A program made the translations under genes and the position numbers. A stretch of DNA of 64,000 bases from Acidobacteriota bacterium (GTDB taxonomy: Bacteria > Acidobacteriota > Terriglobia > 2-12-FULL-54-10), in contig SHUM01000005.1 in NCBI GenBank assembly GCA_009691245.1, positions 1-64,000 on the forward strand. The letters are read 5' to 3'. Of this stretch, positions 1-8,641 are shown in pieces (position 1 is the stretch's first letter; each line of letters opens with the position of its first letter). The notes beneath the pieces were generated by a model. The model was given only the letters and a program-made list of their open reading frames with translations. It had not been told where the DNA came from and did no database searches.

Positions 1-76
1 GACCGTGAGGGAGCGGGGGTTGGGTTTGGCGGGCCCGGCGGTGAAAATCAAACCCAACCCCCACTCCCTCACGGTC
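1..76. repeat. Palindromic intergenic element, copy 1 (left edge cut)
   Basis: Two arms, about 1-27 and 50-76, are inverted copies with one mismatch in 27 nt and share the core GACCGTGAGGGAGCGGGG. The right arm continues into GCGGCTCCG, as in the other copies near 2.7, 17.5 and 46.4 kb; the matching left outer part lies outside the window. It sits just upstream of alr. It could fold into a long hairpin in RNA or be a REP-like mobile sequence. No transposase is nearby. Confidence 0.8.
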
Positions 77-131
77 GCGGCTCCGTAAAACACGCGGCTC
101 TGTTGGAAACCTCGAGTACAGGAAACCCTTA

Positions 132-1292
132 ATGTCCACGCGCCCGACCTGGGCTGATATCTCCATTCCGCAATTGCTGGAGAATTTCCGGATCATCCGC
201 GACCATGTGGGACGCGAGCGCGCCGTGATGGCTATTGTGAAGGCCGACGCGTATGGGCACGGGCTGCCTGAAATTTCGCTCGCCTTGGGCCGCGCCGGCG
301 TGGACTGGTTCGGCGTTACCTCAGCCGACGAAGGCGCGCAATTGCGCCACCTGGGGCTTACTCAGCCAATCCTGCTGCTGACCGGTTTCTGGACCGGTGA
401 GCAGAGCGCCATCACCGACTACGACCTTATTCCGGCCATCTACACCGAAGATCAGCTCGAAACCATCGAGGCCTGGGGCGCGCGGACTCAGAAGAAAATC
501 AGTTTCCATTTGAAGGTCAACACCGGCTTGGGCATGCTGGGTCTGCACTGGCAGGAGGTGGAGCCATTCCTCGACCGCTACCGGCGCATGTTGCATGTGG
601 AATTGGATGGATTGTTCGAGCAATTCGCCGCCGCCGAGGACTTCACGACGCGCATGACCGAGGAGCAGATGCAGCGGTTTGCCTCCGTGGAGAAGGCGCT
701 GGCGCGCGCGGGCATCACTCCGCGCTTCTGCCATCAGGCCAACAGTTCGGCCATCGTCAGCCGGCCCGAGTCGTGGGGCAATCTGGTCCGGCCGGGGCTG
801 CTGCTTTACGGCTATCACGCGCCCGTGAAGCTGCCGCCAGCCGCGCCGGAGCAAGTCGTGCCGGAAAACATTTGCCAGTCGCTGCCGGTGAAAGAAATTA
901 TGACCTTCCAAACCAAGGTCATCGCGGTGAAGGAGCGTCCGGCGGGAACTCCGTTGGGTTACGAGGGAAGCTATGTTACGCCGCGCTTCTCGCGTATCGC
1001 CACGCTGCCAGCGGGCTATGCGGACGGCATGAACCGGCGCTTGTCGGGTCGGGGCAAGGTTTTGATCGGCGGCCAGTTTGCTCCCATCGTGGGCAACATC
1101 AGCATGGATTTGACGCTGGTGGACGTAACCGAAATTCCCCATCTGAATGTCGGCGATGACGCCATTCTCATTGGGCGGCAGGGCGACAAAATGCTGACCG
1201 CTATCGACCATGCTCGCGATGCCGGAACGATTCCTTACGAGATTCTCTGCGGCATCGGTCACCGTGTGCCGCGGCGGTATCAATCTTCCTAA
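132..1292 (+). CDS. alr: Alanine racemase
   Basis: PLP-dependent enzyme that interconverts L- and D-alanine in the cytoplasm, supplying D-Ala for peptidoglycan. The 386-residue length is normal for the family. The PLP lysine lies in AIVKADAYGHG (about residue 37), the motif RPGLLLYGY is present, and the second-half catalytic tyrosine lies in LPAGYADGMNRR. It stands alone, with a palindromic repeat upstream and about 350 bases without a gene downstream, so it is probably a single transcription unit. The ATG at 132 is the first plausible start before the conserved N-terminal barrel; no strong ribosome binding site is seen. Family assignment is secure. Confidence 0.95.
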   Translation: MSTRPTWADISIPQLLENFRIIRDHVGRERAVMAIVKADAYGHGLPEISLALGRAGVDWFGVTSADEGAQLRHLGLTQPILLLTGFWTGEQSAITDYDLIPAIYTEDQLETIEAWGARTQKKISFHLKVNTGLGMLGLHWQEVEPFLDRYRRMLHVELDGLFEQFAAAEDFTTRMTEEQMQRFASVEKALARAGITPRFCHQANSSAIVSRPESWGNLVRPGLLLYGYHAPVKLPPAAPEQVVPENICQSLPVKEIMTFQTKVIAVKERPAGTPLGYEGSYVTPRFSRIATLPAGYADGMNRRLSGRGKVLIGGQFAPIVGNISMDLTLVDVTEIPHLNVGDDAILIGRQGDKMLTAIDHARDAGTIPYEILCGIGHRVPRRYQSS

Positions 1293-1643
1293 GTTCGGCT
1301 GCATAGTCTTGGCTTCCTAAGCCGGGTCGCCCGCTTCACCCGAGCACGTGCTGAACTATGGGTTTGCAGGCGGGGTTTCCACGCAGGGTTTTCGCGCAAG
1401 AAAAATCCAGCGGTTACGGGTGCGCGAGGCGAAGGTTTGTATGTTACACTCTGCCCGGGGATACTTCCCGTGCTGGGCTGACGGATGGAGTTGATGTGCA
1501 ATTATAAGACTAAGAACGAAGTTTCCGATGAGCGCAGGTGAGACTGAAAGACTAATGCACGCGTCCTGCTGACTGATCTAGCCCATCCTACGTGGCGGCA
1601 ACGGCGAATTCCCCGGTAGTTAAAGTGAAAGGGGGATACGTCT
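1293..1643. other. Intergenic region without a recognisable gene
   Basis: About 350 bases between alr and the PIN-TRAM gene. Short reading frames here have no protein-like composition. I see no tRNA, no T-tailed hairpin and no convincing promoter pair. The last 15 bases hold a purine-rich ribosome binding site (GGGGG) about 9 nt before the GTG start of the next gene. Confidence 0.5.
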
Positions 1644-2705
1644 GTGCTCGACTGGTTGATCATCCGCACCATATTCATCTCAATTCTTGCCGTTTCGTCT
1701 TATTATCTACAACCATTTAATCTGTCTCAGTCGATGGCGGGACTGACTGGCTCCCTCCTGGGCGCATCGGTCCTGGTCTTTGAGATGCGGCTAAACCAGG
1801 TCAGCCTGAAACGGCTGATCGGCGCGGCGGCCGGGTCGATCATGGGCATCATCGGGGCCTACATGATGGACCTGGTGCTAAATCTTTCCACCATCCCACG
1901 CAACACGCTTTCTTTCCTGCAGATCGCCACACTGCTGCTCATGACCTACATCGGCCTGGTGGTGGGCGCGGCCAAGGGCGATATGCTGAACCTGTCCGCG
2001 CTGGGCGGCCTGTTTGGCTCGGAGAAGCAGGACAAAAAGTCCTACAAGATTCTCGACACCAGCGTCATCATCGACGGACGCATCGCGGATATCTGCGAGT
2101 CCGGGTTCATGGATGGCGTGCTGGTCATTCCCAAATTTGTCTTGCGCGAGTTGCAGCAGGTAGCCGATTCCTCCGACAGCATGAAACGCAATCGCGGCCG
2201 GCGCGGCTTGGATATTTTGCAAAAAATGCAGAAGATGGCCCACCTGAACTTACAGCTCGTGGACGATGATTTCCCCACCGTGCGTGAAGTGGACCTGAAG
2301 CTGATCGAGTTGGCCAAGGTTTATGAGGGCAAGATTGTCACCAACGATTTCAACCTGAATAAGGTCGCGCAGTTGCAAGGCGTGGCCGTGCTGAATATCA
2401 ACGAGCTGGCTAACACGCTGAAGCCCATCGTATTGCCCGGCGAGATCATGCATGTCTTCATCCTGAAGGAAGGCAAGATGTACAACCAGGGTGTGGCCTA
2501 TCTCGACGATGGAACCATGGTGGTGGTGGACAACGCGCGCAAGATGATCTCCAAGACCATCGATATTTCCGTAACTAGCGTGATGCAGACCACCGCAGGC
2601 AAAATGATCTTCGGCAAATTCGACGATCTCCCTCCTCAACATCGGGACGCCCCGCCCGCCAAGCCGGAGCGAATGGACCGCCCGGAACAGGCCGTTAATC
2701 AGTAG
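1644..2705 (+). CDS. Membrane-anchored PIN-TRAM domain protein (YacL family)
   Basis: A 353-residue protein with a hydrophobic N-terminal part (about residues 1-115, several membrane segments), then a PIN nuclease-like domain beginning KILDTSVIIDGRI with further acidic residues in LRELQ and TNDF, and a C-terminal TRAM-like domain (about 270-335). This is the YacL architecture of many bacteria; the family is presumed to act on RNA, but its substrate is not established. The start is GTG, chosen because GGGGG lies about 9 nt upstream and the next residues begin the first membrane helix. It converges on the fused acyltransferase gene, with a palindromic repeat between them. Confidence 0.88.
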   Translation: MLDWLIIRTIFISILAVSSYYLQPFNLSQSMAGLTGSLLGASVLVFEMRLNQVSLKRLIGAAAGSIMGIIGAYMMDLVLNLSTIPRNTLSFLQIATLLLMTYIGLVVGAAKGDMLNLSALGGLFGSEKQDKKSYKILDTSVIIDGRIADICESGFMDGVLVIPKFVLRELQQVADSSDSMKRNRGRRGLDILQKMQKMAHLNLQLVDDDFPTVREVDLKLIELAKVYEGKIVTNDFNLNKVAQLQGVAVLNINELANTLKPIVLPGEIMHVFILKEGKMYNQGVAYLDDGTMVVVDNARKMISKTIDISVTSVMQTTAGKMIFGKFDDLPPQHRDAPPAKPERMDRPEQAVNQ

Positions 2706-2711
2706 AAATTA

Positions 2712-2811
2712 CAGAGCCGCGATCGTCAGGGAGCGGGGGTTGCTCTCCCCCATGTCTCCTCAATGTCTCCTCAATGAAACCAACCACCGCTCCCTGACGG
2801 TCGCGGCTCTG
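2712..2811. repeat. Palindromic intergenic element, copy 2
   Basis: Arms at 2712-2742 and 2781-2811 match as inverted copies at 29 of 31 positions, starting CAGAGCCGCG and containing GTCAGGGAGCGG. The loop has two direct copies of ATGTCTCCTCA. It fills the whole gap between two convergent genes, so in either direction its transcript would form a very stable hairpin; a role as a bidirectional terminator is possible but there is no long T tract. Confidence 0.85.
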
Positions 2812-2813
2812 TT

Positions 2814-5800
2814 CTAATTTGTGTTGGTCATTTGCCGCGCGAGTTCCCGTATGCGGCGCAAGTCCAGCTTCCCGCTGCCCAGATAGGGAATGGCTTCCAC
2901 GCGGTAGTACGCTCGCTTATCCGGCTTCCAGAGATTGGGCAGGGCGGGCGCGTCGGCAAGCCGCGCGACGCACTGAGTGATCTGCTCATCATTCAGCGTG
3001 TGCAACACCACCAGTCGTTCGCCTTTTTTCTCATCCGGAAGGCTGGCTACGGCGAAGACCTGCTCGGTGATCCCAGCGAGAGCCTGCAGAGTTTCTTCGA
3101 TCTTTATGTGGGGCACCATTTCGCCGCCAATCTTGCTGAAGCGGCTCAATCGGTCGGTGATCTCGATGAAGCCTTCTTCATCGACGAAGGCCATGTCGCC
3201 GGTGGAGTACCAGCCGTCGCGCAACACCTCCGCTGTCTTCTCGGGCATTCCCAGATAACCAGTCATTACGTTCGGACCGCGCACCAGCAGCAGTCCCGGC
3301 TGGCCCATGGAGACCGGCGCTCCTGTTTCTGGATCGACAATGCGCACGGCCATGCCCGGCACCGGCTGGCCGATCTTGCCGCGCCGCGCGCCCACCTGCC
3401 GCATCCCCGGTGCGCGGATGTCGCCCGTGTTGGCCGCCACCAACGGAGCGCACTCGGTGCAGCCGTAGCCTTCCAGCGGGCGCAGGCCGAAGCGCTCTTC
3501 AAAGGCTTCCACCACGCGCTGCGGCAGCTTCTCCGCGCCGGTGATGACGACGCGCAGGCTGCCGAACTCCTCCGGCTCGCAACGCCGGATATAGTTCTGC
3601 AGAAAGGTTGGAGTACTCATTAGAATCGTGACGGCGTACTTGCGCACCAATTCGCCGATGGCCTTGGCTTCGGTGGGATTGGGATGGAAGACGACTCCGA
3701 TGCGGACTGCCGGGGGCAGCCACAGGCAGGCCAGGAAGCCGAAGGAGTGGAAGAATGGCAGCACGCCCAGGATGCGGTCGGCAGGAAGGAAGTGAATGAT
3801 CTGACTGGCCTGCTCGAGGTTGGCCGCCAGGTTGAATTGCGTCAACACCACGCCCTTGGGCACGCCCGTGCTGCCGCTCGAGAAGATCACCGTCGCAATG
3901 TCATCAAGAGCAGCCGGTCGCCTGCTGCCGAGGGCGCGCTCGATTATCCGCGCGGGCGTGAACGCCAGCAGCAGGGCAAAAAGTTTTTCCGTGATTCGCG
4001 GATTCTGCGCCAGGTCTTCCAGAAATATCGTTTTGCCGGGAACCTGCATGGGAACTTTTTCGAGGAACAGGCGCGAGGTAATTACCGTTTTCAGATTGCA
4101 CTGCCGCGCGCAGTCGGCCACGATCTCGTTCGAGGCGGTGTAGTTCAGATTCACCGGCACCTTCCCCGCAATCAAGGCGGCATAGTTCACCAGCGCGCCG
4201 CCCACCGAGGGTGGCAGCAGAATTCCCACCTTTTCCTGACCAACCCAGACTTTCTTCAATCGTCGTCCGAGGAAGATGGTTTTCAGCAGCGTGGCGAACC
4301 AGGAAAGTTTTGGTACTCGCGCATCGGCCATGGCGAAGCGGAACGGATGCCGCCGCGCTGTCGAGAGAAAACATCGGTGCAGCGGCTGGAGCCATTCGCG
4401 GTGATGCTGGAAGGCATCGGGATGCAGCTCCTGCACGCGGACGCGCACTTCGGCGGGAGTCGCGGTGGCTGCCATGGGCTGGCCGTAACTGACAATCACC
4501 GGGTAGGGAATGCGGCGGGGCGGCTTCCACACGAACCGCCCGCGCTCGTAACTGAAGATGCTGCCCCAGAGATTATCGAGATGCACCGGGATGATCGGCG
4601 CATCGAGTGTTCCCTCCGGCCCACGCATAATGCGTTCGAAGCCGCGGCGAAAGGGCAGCAGATTTCCGGTGCGCGTAATCTGGCCCTCGGCGAAGATGCA
4701 GGCCACGCCGCCTCCGGCTACCACATCGTGCGCCTCGCGCAGGGAGTGCAGCAGGTCGCGCGCCGAGGAATGCGAGGACACGGGAATCACTTCGAGCAGC
4801 TTGACGAAGGGCTTCAGCCAGGGCTTGTCGTACCACTCGCGGTCCATCAGGAATCGAATCGTCCGGTCGCTGGAGGCCTGCACCAGAATGGCATCAATCA
4901 TCGAGAGATGATTGGAGACCAGCAACGCGCCGCCATTTTCCGGAATGTTGTCGCGCCCCAGCACGCGAATGCGGTAGATGGTTACGGTCAGCAGCCACAG
5001 CAGAAATCGTAGTAGCGCGGCTGGCAGCAGGATGAGCGCGTAGACGGCTCCGGCCAGTGTAAGGACGCCACCGAATAGAAATACGGTGGACGGAGCGAAC
5101 CCCGCCACGGACGATAGCAGGTAGTCCACACCCGCGGCGAGAAACGCCCCGGCCCAGGAAAGCCAGTTGGCGGCGGCGATGACGCCTCCCCGCTGGGATG
5201 CTTCAGGCCGGTACTGGATCAGCGCGCCGATGGGCACGATGAAGAACCCTCCGGCGAATCCCAGTCCCACCAGCGCGGCGGCAACTTGAAAAAACGTAAG
5301 GTCGGATTGCGATAATGTCGCTGACATCACCACCAAGCCGACGGCGCCGAGCGGGACCAGTCCGAGCTCGATCTTGTTGCCGGAGAGATATCCAGCCGCC
5401 AATGCTCCCACGCCAATGCCCACGGCCACTGCGGCCTGTAGATAGCCGTTCTGCGTGTCCCCCAGCTCCAGAACATCCTTGCCATAGCGCAGGATGTTGG
5501 CCTGCAGCAGCGTGGCCAGAAACAGGAAGTATCCGTTGCCCAGAACAGCGAGCGCCAGCGTGCGGTCGCTACGAATCGTCCGGAGCTGGACCATAAGCTC
5601 CGAAACCTGATTCAGACGAAACTGCCGCGATGGGTTTTCGACCGGCGTGCGGCGAATGCCGAACATGACCAGGAAGCCAAGAAACGCTGTTCCCACAAGG
5701 ATGGCCGCGCCCCAGTGCGTGCGGCCCTGATACGCTTCGGAGAGCGCGCCACCGGCAACCGTTCCCACGATGCCGGAGATGTAGGTGGCGAACTGAAGAA

Positions 5801-6260
5801 GGCCGTTGCCCCAGGACATTTTCTTTTCAGGCAGCAGCTCGGGCAGCAGGCCCCACTTGGATGGCCCGAACAGGGCGGACTGCGCGCTGATGAGAAACAC
5901 CACCGTCAGCAGCAGCGGCACGCTGCCCAGCGCCAGCGCCAGTACGCCCAGCGACATGGAGAACAGCTCAACGGCTTTTAGCGCGATCGAGACATCGCGC
6001 TTGCTGTAGCGGTCGGCGAGATAGCCGCCCATCATGGAAAACAGGATGAACGGAAGCGCGAACAGCGCGAGGGTCAGGGAGACCAGTGAGTTGCGATCCG
6101 CCTGCGAGAGTCCCAGCCCCAGCACGAAAAAAGTTACCAGCGTGCGGAATGAGAGATCGTTGAATGCTTCCTGAAACGAAGCCGCGAACAGACTCCAGAA
6201 TCCGCGCCTCTGGTAAACGATGGGATCACCGGTCGGCACGTTGGAGGTGGAAGTTGTCAT
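2814..6260 (-). CDS. aas: Fused lysophospholipid transporter / acyltransferase / acyl-ACP synthetase (LplT-Aas type)
   Basis: A 1148-residue three-part protein. Residues about 1-420 are a 12-helix major facilitator transporter like LplT. Residues about 430-640 are a glycerophospholipid acyltransferase with the HxxxxD motif in SNHLSMIDAI (about residue 450). Residues about 640-1148 are an AMP-binding acyl-ACP synthetase with signature FSSGSTGVPKGVV (about 790) and STGD near 990. In E. coli lplT and aas are separate neighbouring genes that flip lysophosphatidylethanolamine inward and re-acylate it; here they are one chain. The likely role is inner-membrane phospholipid repair. It lies 26 bases downstream of the prenyltransferase gene on the same strand and may be cotranscribed. 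The high-numbered ATG follows AGCTGAATTAC, a weak ribosome binding site. Confidence 0.92.
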   Translation of the reverse strand: MTTSTSNVPTGDPIVYQRRGFWSLFAASFQEAFNDLSFRTLVTFFVLGLGLSQADRNSLVSLTLALFALPFILFSMMGGYLADRYSKRDVSIALKAVELFSMSLGVLALALGSVPLLLTVVFLISAQSALFGPSKWGLLPELLPEKKMSWGNGLLQFATYISGIVGTVAGGALSEAYQGRTHWGAAILVGTAFLGFLVMFGIRRTPVENPSRQFRLNQVSELMVQLRTIRSDRTLALAVLGNGYFLFLATLLQANILRYGKDVLELGDTQNGYLQAAVAVGIGVGALAAGYLSGNKIELGLVPLGAVGLVVMSATLSQSDLTFFQVAAALVGLGFAGGFFIVPIGALIQYRPEASQRGGVIAAANWLSWAGAFLAAGVDYLLSSVAGFAPSTVFLFGGVLTLAGAVYALILLPAALLRFLLWLLTVTIYRIRVLGRDNIPENGGALLVSNHLSMIDAILVQASSDRTIRFLMDREWYDKPWLKPFVKLLEVIPVSSHSSARDLLHSLREAHDVVAGGGVACIFAEGQITRTGNLLPFRRGFERIMRGPEGTLDAPIIPVHLDNLWGSIFSYERGRFVWKPPRRIPYPVIVSYGQPMAATATPAEVRVRVQELHPDAFQHHREWLQPLHRCFLSTARRHPFRFAMADARVPKLSWFATLLKTIFLGRRLKKVWVGQEKVGILLPPSVGGALVNYAALIAGKVPVNLNYTASNEIVADCARQCNLKTVITSRLFLEKVPMQVPGKTIFLEDLAQNPRITEKLFALLLAFTPARIIERALGSRRPAALDDIATVIFSSGSTGVPKGVVLTQFNLAANLEQASQIIHFLPADRILGVLPFFHSFGFLACLWLPPAVRIGVVFHPNPTEAKAIGELVRKYAVTILMSTPTFLQNYIRRCEPEEFGSLRVVITGAEKLPQRVVEAFEERFGLRPLEGYGCTECAPLVAANTGDIRAPGMRQVGARRGKIGQPVPGMAVRIVDPETGAPVSMGQPGLLLVRGPNVMTGYLGMPEKTAEVLRDGWYSTGDMAFVDEEGFIEITDRLSRFSKIGGEMVPHIKIEETLQALAGITEQVFAVASLPDEKKGERLVVLHTLNDEQITQCVARLADAPALPNLWKPDKRAYYRVEAIPYLGSGKLDLRRIRELARQMTNTN

Positions 6261-6286
6261 GTAATTCAGCTTTTGCGGTTGCCTGA

Positions 6287-7198
6287 CTACCTTAAGAACC
6301 AGAGTATATCAGCGCTCCAGAAGAGCAACAAACTCAAGCCGATCCAGCCGTTGGTGGTGAAGAACGCGGCGTCCAACTTTGAAAGATCGTCCGGCTTCAC
6401 CAGGCTGTGCTCATAGACGAGCAGCGCGCCAACCACGCCGAGTCCCAGAAAACTGAGCCAGCGCAGTTGTGAAATCCAGGCCAGCCAGATCAGCAACGCC
6501 AGCATCACAATGTGAAACAAGATGGCGACATGAAGCGAGCGCGCAATCCCCCAGCGTTGCGGAATACTGTGCAGCCCCGTGCGCCGATCGAAGTCGATAT
6601 CCTGGCAGGCGTAGAGTACGTCGAAGCCGGCCGTCCACAGCGTTACCGCTCCGGTCAGCAGAAGGATCTCGCCGTTCAGCGTGCCGCGCACGGCGATCCA
6701 GGCGGCGGCGGGCGCGATGCCCAGGCAGAACCCGAGTACGAGATGCGAAAGGAAGGTGATGCGCTTGGTGTAGGAGTATGCGAATAATATGACCAGCGCC
6801 AAAGGCGAAAGTAACAATGCCAATGGATTCAGTTGCGCCGCGGCGAAGACCAGGACCGCGGAAGAAATCACAGCGAATCCTGCGACGTACGCTACGCTCA
6901 ATTGTCCGGCGGGCAGAGCGCGGCCGGCGGTGCGTGGATTGGCGGCGTCAATGCGGCGGTCCACGAGGCGGTTGAAACTCATCGCCGCCGAGCGCGCGCC
7001 GATCATGGCGACGATAATCCATAAAAGTTGATGGCCCGTAGGCCAGCCGCGCGCGGCAAGCAGTCCGCCAATCAACGCAAAGGGCAGCGCGAAGACGGAG
7101 TGCTCCACCTTGATCATCTCCAGCGTGACGCGAAGATTGCGCCAACCGGACAGGGGCCGGACCGAAGCGGAGTCTGGTGGTCTGGATTGCATAGTCAT
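6287..7198 (-). CDS. UbiA-family polyprenyltransferase (MqnP/UbiA type)
   Basis: Integral membrane prenyltransferase of about 303 residues that attaches an isoprenoid chain to an aromatic quinone precursor. The two Asp-rich motifs are visible: NRLVDRRIDAANPRT in the first half and DIDFDRRTGLHSIP in the second. About eight hydrophobic helices are present. In ubiquinone-lacking bacteria this subfamily (MqnP) acts in the futalosine route to menaquinone; whether that applies here cannot be settled, as no other mqn or ubi gene is in the window. I chose ATG at 7198; an in-frame start at 7240 would add an unusual basic leader. Divergent from larB. Confidence 0.85.
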   Translation of the reverse strand: MTMQSRPPDSASVRPLSGWRNLRVTLEMIKVEHSVFALPFALIGGLLAARGWPTGHQLLWIIVAMIGARSAAMSFNRLVDRRIDAANPRTAGRALPAGQLSVAYVAGFAVISSAVLVFAAAQLNPLALLLSPLALVILFAYSYTKRITFLSHLVLGFCLGIAPAAAWIAVRGTLNGEILLLTGAVTLWTAGFDVLYACQDIDFDRRTGLHSIPQRWGIARSLHVAILFHIVMLALLIWLAWISQLRWLSFLGLGVVGALLVYEHSLVKPDDLSKLDAAFFTTNGWIGLSLLLFWSADILWFLR

Positions 7199-7316
7199 CG
7201 TATAGTCTGGGCCATCCCGCCGGGCGCGGCCCGTGTACAATTAACGCTGGCGCTTGGCAACGCTGGCGCTTGGCCTACGCGGCGGAACTTTATTATACGG
7301 TATCGGGGCAATTCAG

Positions 7317-8063
7317 ATGACGGAACGGCAGATTCTCAAACTGCTCGAGGATGTGCGCAGCGGCAAGCTCACACCTCTGCGCGCCGCCGCCAAACTAAAG
7401 CATCTGCCGTTCGAGGACCTGGACTTCGCCAAAATCGATCATCATCGCATGTTGCGACAAGGCATGACCGAGACCGTCTACGGAGCGGGGAAGACGCCGG
7501 AACAGATCGAGCGGATTGTGCGGCAAATGATGAAGCGTTCGCCGAACGTGCTGGTAACGCGTGCCAGCGCGGCGGCGGCCGCACGCTTGAAACGGTTGAC
7601 GAAGCACGCCGTTTTTCACGCGCTCTCCGGCTGCATCGCCATTCATCGCGATCACGAGGTGCACGGCAAGGGAAAGATTCTGGTGGCCTCGGCGGGATCG
7701 TCGGATATTCCTGTGGCGGAAGAGGCGATCATCACGGCGGAACTGCTGGGCAATGAAGTCGCCCATATTTACGACGTGGGCGTGGCGGGGATTCACCGGC
7801 TGCTGCATCACCACGCACAGCTCGTGGAGGCCCGCGTGATCATCTGCGCTGCCGGGATGGAGGGCGCGCTGCCCAGCGTGGTCGCCGGACTGGTGGCCGT
7901 CCCGGTAATCGCCGTGCCCACCAGCATTGGTTACGGCGCCAGCTTCGGCGGCGTTGCCGCGCTGCTCGGTATGCTGAATAGCTGCTCGAGCAACGTGGCC
8001 GTAGTCAACATTGACAACGGCTTCGGCGCTGGCTGTCTGGCCGCGCTCATCAATCGTTTATAA
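7317..8063 (+). CDS. larB: Nickel pincer cofactor biosynthesis protein LarB
   Basis: LarB carboxylates the pyridinium ring of nicotinic acid adenine dinucleotide and hydrolyses the product, the first step of the nickel-pincer nucleotide cofactor. The 248-residue protein has a short N-terminal helical part and a PurE-like core with VASAGSSDIPVAEEA, then VICAAGMEGALPSVVAGL and VPTSIGYGASFGG. These glycine-rich motifs are typical of LarB. The ATG at 7317 is preferred; an extension to 7254 has no homologous look and covers the likely promoter, including a duplicated 13-mer CGCTGGCGCTTGG. larC lies at 19.7 kb, but larE and larA are not seen. Confidence 0.92.
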   Translation: MTERQILKLLEDVRSGKLTPLRAAAKLKHLPFEDLDFAKIDHHRMLRQGMTETVYGAGKTPEQIERIVRQMMKRSPNVLVTRASAAAAARLKRLTKHAVFHALSGCIAIHRDHEVHGKGKILVASAGSSDIPVAEEAIITAELLGNEVAHIYDVGVAGIHRLLHHHAQLVEARVIICAAGMEGALPSVVAGLVAVPVIAVPTSIGYGASFGGVAALLGMLNSCSSNVAVVNIDNGFGAGCLAALINRL

Positions 8064-8080
8064 CAGGCGTGTATAGCGGG

Positions 8081-8122
8081 CGATTGTAAACTGACGATTG
8101 GAAACCGGCGGTTGTAAACTGG
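8081..8122. repeat. Three tandem 14-bp iterons upstream of toxin-antitoxin genes
   Basis: Three head-to-tail copies of a 14-bp unit: CGATTGTAAACTGA (8081), CGATTGGAAACCGG (8095) and CGGTTGTAAACTGG (8109). They lie between the end of larB and the antitoxin start at 8144, just before the ribosome binding site GGGAGG. Position suggests an operator bound by the antitoxin (inference); a chance minisatellite is the alternative. Confidence 0.6.
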
Positions 8123-8143
8123 TGTCATCAGTGGGAGGTATGC

Positions 8144-8347
8144 ATGGCGTCGAGTGCAAAAGCTGCTTGTGAACAATATGTTGTAGACCGCATGGGCAAA
8201 AAGAAGGGAGTGATTCTGTCGCTGGCGAAATATGAGCAGTTGCTGGAGGATATCCACGACTTGGCTGTTGTCGCCGAACGCCGCGATGAAAGGCCCATCA
8301 ACCTGAAAGAGATGAGACGCCGACTCAAGCAAAATGGACCTGTATAG
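8144..8347 (+). CDS. Type II antitoxin, Phd/YefM- or RelB-like
   Basis: A 67-residue acidic-basic protein preceding a RelE-like toxin and overlapping it by 14 bases, the usual antitoxin-first order. The middle part, GVILSLAKYEQLLEDIHDL, resembles the segment of Phd/YefM-type antitoxins after their DNA-binding N-terminus; the tail is charged as expected of a toxin-wrapping segment. Ribosome binding site GGGAGG lies six bases before the ATG. The antitoxin probably represses its own promoter, and three 14-bp iterons lie just upstream. Exact family is uncertain because the protein is short. Confidence 0.75.
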   Translation: MASSAKAACEQYVVDRMGKKKGVILSLAKYEQLLEDIHDLAVVAERRDERPINLKEMRRRLKQNGPV

Positions 8348-8564
8348 CGTTGTCCTCAAGCCTACGGTTGAAAAAGATCTGCGTCGGCTGCCCGGCCCGA
8401 TCACCCTCCGCGTTATGGAACGCATCCAAGGCTTGGCGAGCGAGCCGTTCCCGCCTGGCAGCATAAAACTTTCCGGCACAGAGAAACTTTGTCGACTACG
8501 AGTAGGTGATTACCGGATCATCTATGAAGTAGATAGAGCCGCCCGCGTCGTTACAGTGGACTAA
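8334..8564 (+). CDS. RelE/ParE-family toxin, truncated by an in-frame TAA
   Basis: RelE-type toxins cleave mRNA on the ribosome. This 76-residue product has the family fold signatures (VVLKPTVEKDLRRLP near the start, then KLCRLRVGDYRIIYEVD). It stops after RVVTVD at TAA 8562-8564, whereas the same frame continues as VRHRRDAYRKLPH to a TGA at 8604-8606. That tail matches the expected RelE C-terminus, so one stop codon removes the last 13 residues, including the Arg/Tyr cluster that is catalytic in E. coli RelE. The toxin is probably inactive. It is translationally coupled to the antitoxin. Sequencing error cannot be excluded. Confidence 0.82.
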   Translation: MDLYSVVLKPTVEKDLRRLPGPITLRVMERIQGLASEPFPPGSIKLSGTEKLCRLRVGDYRIIYEVDRAARVVTVD

Positions 8565-8641
8565 GTCCGGCATCGGCGGGATGCTTATCGAAAGTTGCCG
8601 CATTGAATGTAGCGAGCACACACCGGCAGAACTGTATTTAG

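Noticed and set aside
321-1304. 327-codon reading frame antisense to alr
   Set aside because: It mirrors the alr codons in a high-GC gene, which often produces long antisense frames; no family similarity or start signal.
3684-5012. 442-codon reading frame antisense to the LplT-Aas gene
   Set aside because: Composition is rich in Arg, Gln, His and Gly as expected of an antisense shadow; the sense gene has clear motifs.
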